A stretch of DNA of 7,841 bases from Gammaproteobacteria bacterium. GTDB lineage: Bacteria > Pseudomonadota > Gammaproteobacteria > UBA6429. Under the pieces are notes generated by a model, which saw only the letters and a list, made by a program, of their open reading frames with translations, was not told the origin of the DNA and made no database searches. The position numbers were made by a program, and so were the translations under genes. Shown here piece by piece: positions 5,723 through 7,841 of the stretch. Each line of letters begins with the position of its first letter. Position 1 is the first letter of the stretch. Location: positions 1 through 7,841 of the forward strand of contig DAOVYB010000065.1 in assembly GCA_030635835.1 (NCBI GenBank), in the 5' to 3' direction.

Positions 5723-5945
5723 TGCTTCCTAGCCTCCGTGTCATTGAAAAACATCAGTTGATCCCATACATTTCAATGTAAGGTCAGATTGAGAATATCC
5801 ACAGAAAATGTGAAATAACTACTCACCAAATTGAATATACGACTATCAATATAAATATAGACAATTTTTTACAATCTGCACAAATTTTATTCATCATTTT
5901 GAAGCAATGATCACAAAATAAGGGCTAATCAGTTAGAATTAAACT
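5723..5945. promoter_or_regulatory. divergent cspD / clpS promoter region
   Basis: This 223-bp AT-rich spacer must carry the promoters of cspD (leftward) and clpS (rightward). A possible clpS promoter is TTGAAT (5831-5836) with AATATA 17 bases on (5854-5859). Leftward, a TTGTGC with TATATT 18 bases on falls in the same AT-rich tract (about 5855-5885). These are weak matches and overlapping alternatives exist. ACATTTCAATGT, a 5-base inverted repeat, lies in the presumed cspD leader (about 5768-5779). Confidence 0.4.
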
Positions 5946-6281
5946 ATGAGTAAAGAGTTACAACATATACCCGATGATGGGATCGATGATGGCGTTGCGG
6001 TTGAAGAAGCGAAACCCAAGCTTAAAAAGCCGCCTATGTATAAGGTTCTCATTCTTAATGATGATTACACACCAATGGACTTCGTGGTGCATATTTTAGA
6101 GGCATTTTTTAATCTACCTAACGAAAAAGCACAAAATATCATGTTAAATGTCCATACTAAAGGCAAAGGTGTCTGTGGCGTCTATACTCGAGATGTAGCA
6201 GAAACAAAAGTTGAGCAAGTAAACGATTATTCGAGACAGAATCAGCATCCATTGTTATGTACGATGGAAGCAGATTCATAA
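5946..6281 (+). CDS. clpS: ATP-dependent Clp protease adaptor ClpS
   Basis: ClpS captures proteins with N-degron residues (Leu, Phe, Tyr, Trp) and hands them to ClpAP. The 111 residues are about the usual length (106 in E. coli). After a variable acidic, flexible N-terminal part (1-30), [20 protein letters not shown] (29-48) carries N38, D39 and M44, matching the E. coli pocket residues N34, D35 and M40. H70 in [15 protein letters not shown] corresponds to E. coli H66. AETKV and [10 protein letters not shown] complete the fold, so the binding pocket looks intact. No clear Shine-Dalgarno precedes the ATG. clpA starts 18 bases after the stop codon, so the two form an operon. Confidence 0.96.
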   Translation: MSKELQHIPDDGIDDGVAVEEAKPKLKKPPMYKVLILNDDYTPMDFVVHILEAFFNLPNEKAQNIMLNVHTKGKGVCGVYTRDVAETKVEQVNDYSRQNQHPLLCTMEADS

Positions 6282-6299
6282 TTTTAAGGGCCATATGAG

Positions 6300-7841
6300 A
6301 TGTTGGACAAAGAACTCGAACATACGCTAAACCAGGCATTTCGTGAAGCACGTGGTAATAACCATGAATTCATGACGGTTGAGCATTTGTTATTAGCATT
6401 ACTCGATAATAATATTTCGCGTGAAATTCTATTGGCTTGTGGTGCAGATCTTCCCGCTTTAAAAGTTGAATTAGATACCTTTTTGCAGGAAACAGTGCCT
6501 TTATTACCTCCAAATGATGAACGCGATACTCAACCGACCTTAGGCTTTCAGCGTGTACTACAACGTGCGGTCTTTCATGTGCAGTCATCAGGAAAACAAG
6601 AGGTCTCTGCAGCTAATGTACTGGTCGCAATATTTAGTGAACAGGAATCACAAGCTGTTTTCTTTCTCAAAAAACAGGACATTAGCCGTCTCGAAGTGGT
6701 GAAGTACCTTTCTCATGGACTTAACCGCTTGTCCTCAGATGAAGAAATGGATGAAGACATTGAGCTGGCAGAAGAAGAGCAGGAAGCGCCACAAAATCCA
6801 TTGACGCAATACACAACAAACTTAAATGAGTTGGCTGATAGCGGGAAAATTGATCCACTTATTGGTCGAGCTGAAGAGGTTGAACGTACGATTCAGGTCT
6901 TGTGTCGCCGTCGTAAAAATAATCCATTGTTTGTCGGTGAAGCTGGTGTGGGTAAAACCGCGTTAGCTGAAGGCCTTGCTAAACGTATTGTTGACAATGA
7001 AGTACCCGATATTATCAAGGATGCCATTATTTACTCACTTGATTTAGGTGCTTTACTTGCAGGTACTAAATATCGTGGTGATTTCGAAAAACGCTTTAAA
7101 GCTGTGATGACACAGCTTAAGAAAGAAGAAAATGCTATTTTATTTATAGATGAAATTCATACAATTATTGGTGCCGGTGCAGCTTCTGGCGGTGCTATGG
7201 ACGCCTCCAACCTGATTAAACCGGTTTTATCCAATGGCGATTTAAAATGTATCGGTTCAACGACTTATCAGGAATATCGCGGTATTTTTGAAAAAGATCG
7301 CGCTTTAGCGCGCCGCTTCCAGAAAATTGATGTTCCTGAACCAACGGTTGAAGAATGTATTCAGATATTGCAGGGGCTAAAATCCCGCTTTGAACAACAT
7401 CATGAGGTTAAATATACACAACCTGCTTTACGTGGTGCTGCGGAACTGGCTGAACGATACATCAATGACCGCCACTTACCGGATAAAGCGATTGATGTTA
7501 TCGATGAAGCGGGGGCTTATCAGCAGCTACAGTCAGCTTCTAAGCGCAAGAAAACCATTGGAATTAAAGAGATAGAAGCAATTGTGGCAAAAATTGCGCG
7601 TATTCCATCTAAAACAGTTTCTAGTGATGATATGGATACATTGAAGAATCTGGAACGTAATCTCAAACTGGTTATTTTTGGCCAGGATCAAGCCATAGAC
7701 AGCCTTTCAACTGCCATTAAGCTCTCTCGAGCAGGTTTAGGTCATGAGGATAAACCCATTGGTTCATTCTTGTTTGCCGGGCCGACTGGTGTTGGTAAAA
7801 CAGAAGTGACACGCCAGCTTGCCCGTATTATGGGCATTGAG
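6300..7841 (+). CDS. clpA: ATP-dependent Clp protease ATP-binding subunit ClpA (3' end outside the window)
   Basis: ClpA is the hexameric AAA+ unfoldase that feeds substrates to ClpP. The gene starts at the ATG at 6300, with AAGGG 9 bases upstream, giving the family N-terminus [14 protein letters not shown] and [14 protein letters not shown] (22-35). The N-domain spans about 1-140, followed by an acidic linker (146-162, [16 protein letters not shown]). D1 has Walker A GEAGVGKT (213-220) and Walker B LFIDEIH (281-287). D2 begins after about residue 440, with Walker A GPTGVGKT (494-501). 514 codons are present without interruption; the E. coli protein has 758, so roughly a third is missing because the window ends. 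The intact N-domain and the neighbouring clpS fit the ClpS-ClpA pair. Confidence 0.96.
   Translation, partial: MLDKELEHTLNQAFREARGNNHEFMTVEHLLLALLDNNISREILLACGADLPALKVELDTFLQETVPLLPPNDERDTQPTLGFQRVLQRAVFHVQSSGKQEVSAANVLVAIFSEQESQAVFFLKKQDISRLEVVKYLSHGLNRLSSDEEMDEDIELAEEEQEAPQNPLTQYTTNLNELADSGKIDPLIGRAEEVERTIQVLCRRRKNNPLFVGEAGVGKTALAEGLAKRIVDNEVPDIIKDAIIYSLDLGALLAGTKYRGDFEKRFKAVMTQLKKEENAILFIDEIHTIIGAGAASGGAMDASNLIKPVLSNGDLKCIGSTTYQEYRGIFEKDRALARRFQKIDVPEPTVEECIQILQGLKSRFEQHHEVKYTQPALRGAAELAERYINDRHLPDKAIDVIDEAGAYQQLQSASKRKKTIGIKEIEAIVAKIARIPSKTVSSDDMDTLKNLERNLKLVIFGQDQAIDSLSTAIKLSRAGLGHEDKPIGSFLFAGPTGVGKTEVTRQLARIMGIE

Noticed and set aside
7390..7575. 61-codon plus-strand frame inside clpA
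   Set aside because: It lies wholly within the uninterrupted clpA coding frame and has no domain.

Overview
The window looks like a piece of chromosome from a low-GC gammaproteobacterium. The evidence is the gene content: rluE, nudJ, mnmA and hflD on the minus strand, cspD on the minus strand, and clpS-clpA divergent from it on the plus strand. From memory, Pseudomonas and relatives have this neighbourhood as purB-hflD-mnmA-nudJ/rluE-icd-cspD-clpS-clpA. Here purB and icd are absent from their usual places, and each gap holds a short palindromic interspersed repeat. No rRNA, tRNA, CRISPR array, transposase or integrase is visible.

Layout. 1-327 has no gene and carries one copy of an about 80-bp inverted-arm repeat (129-214). 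328-738 (-) is a MarR-family regulator, divergent from 893-1462 (+), a DsrE2-like sulfur-transfer/redox protein. The 154-bp gap between them holds two good palindromes and a TATAAT box. A second, oppositely oriented copy of the repeat (1492-1571) lies between the DsrE2 gene and the convergent hflD. The regulator and its probable target are therefore bracketed by inverted repeat copies. 1592-5278 is a minus-strand group in transcription order rluE, nudJ, a secreted DUF3530-type alpha/beta hydrolase, mnmA, hflD. A different repeat family (5323-5407) and a probable cspD terminator (5427-5459) follow. cspD (5483-5722) and clpS (5946-6281) diverge from an AT-rich 223-bp region. clpA begins at 6300 and runs off the end of the window at codon 514, inside the second AAA+ domain.

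Function. Most of the window is housekeeping: 23S rRNA pseudouridylation (RluE), Nudix hydrolysis (NudJ), tRNA U34 2-thiolation (MnmA), the MnmA-linked HflD, a stress cold-shock-domain protein (CspD) and the ClpS-ClpA N-degron adaptor/unfoldase. MnmA takes sulfur from a persulfide relay and the DsrE2-like protein belongs to a persulfide-handling superfamily, but nothing in the sequence links the two directly.

The part most worth a second look is the marR-dsrE2 cassette bracketed by inverted repeats. I see no strong evidence for a wholly new multi-gene system. The other oddities are a 95-nt out-of-frame overlap of rluE with nudJ, and a lone hydrolase gene between nudJ and mnmA bounded by perfect inverted repeats.
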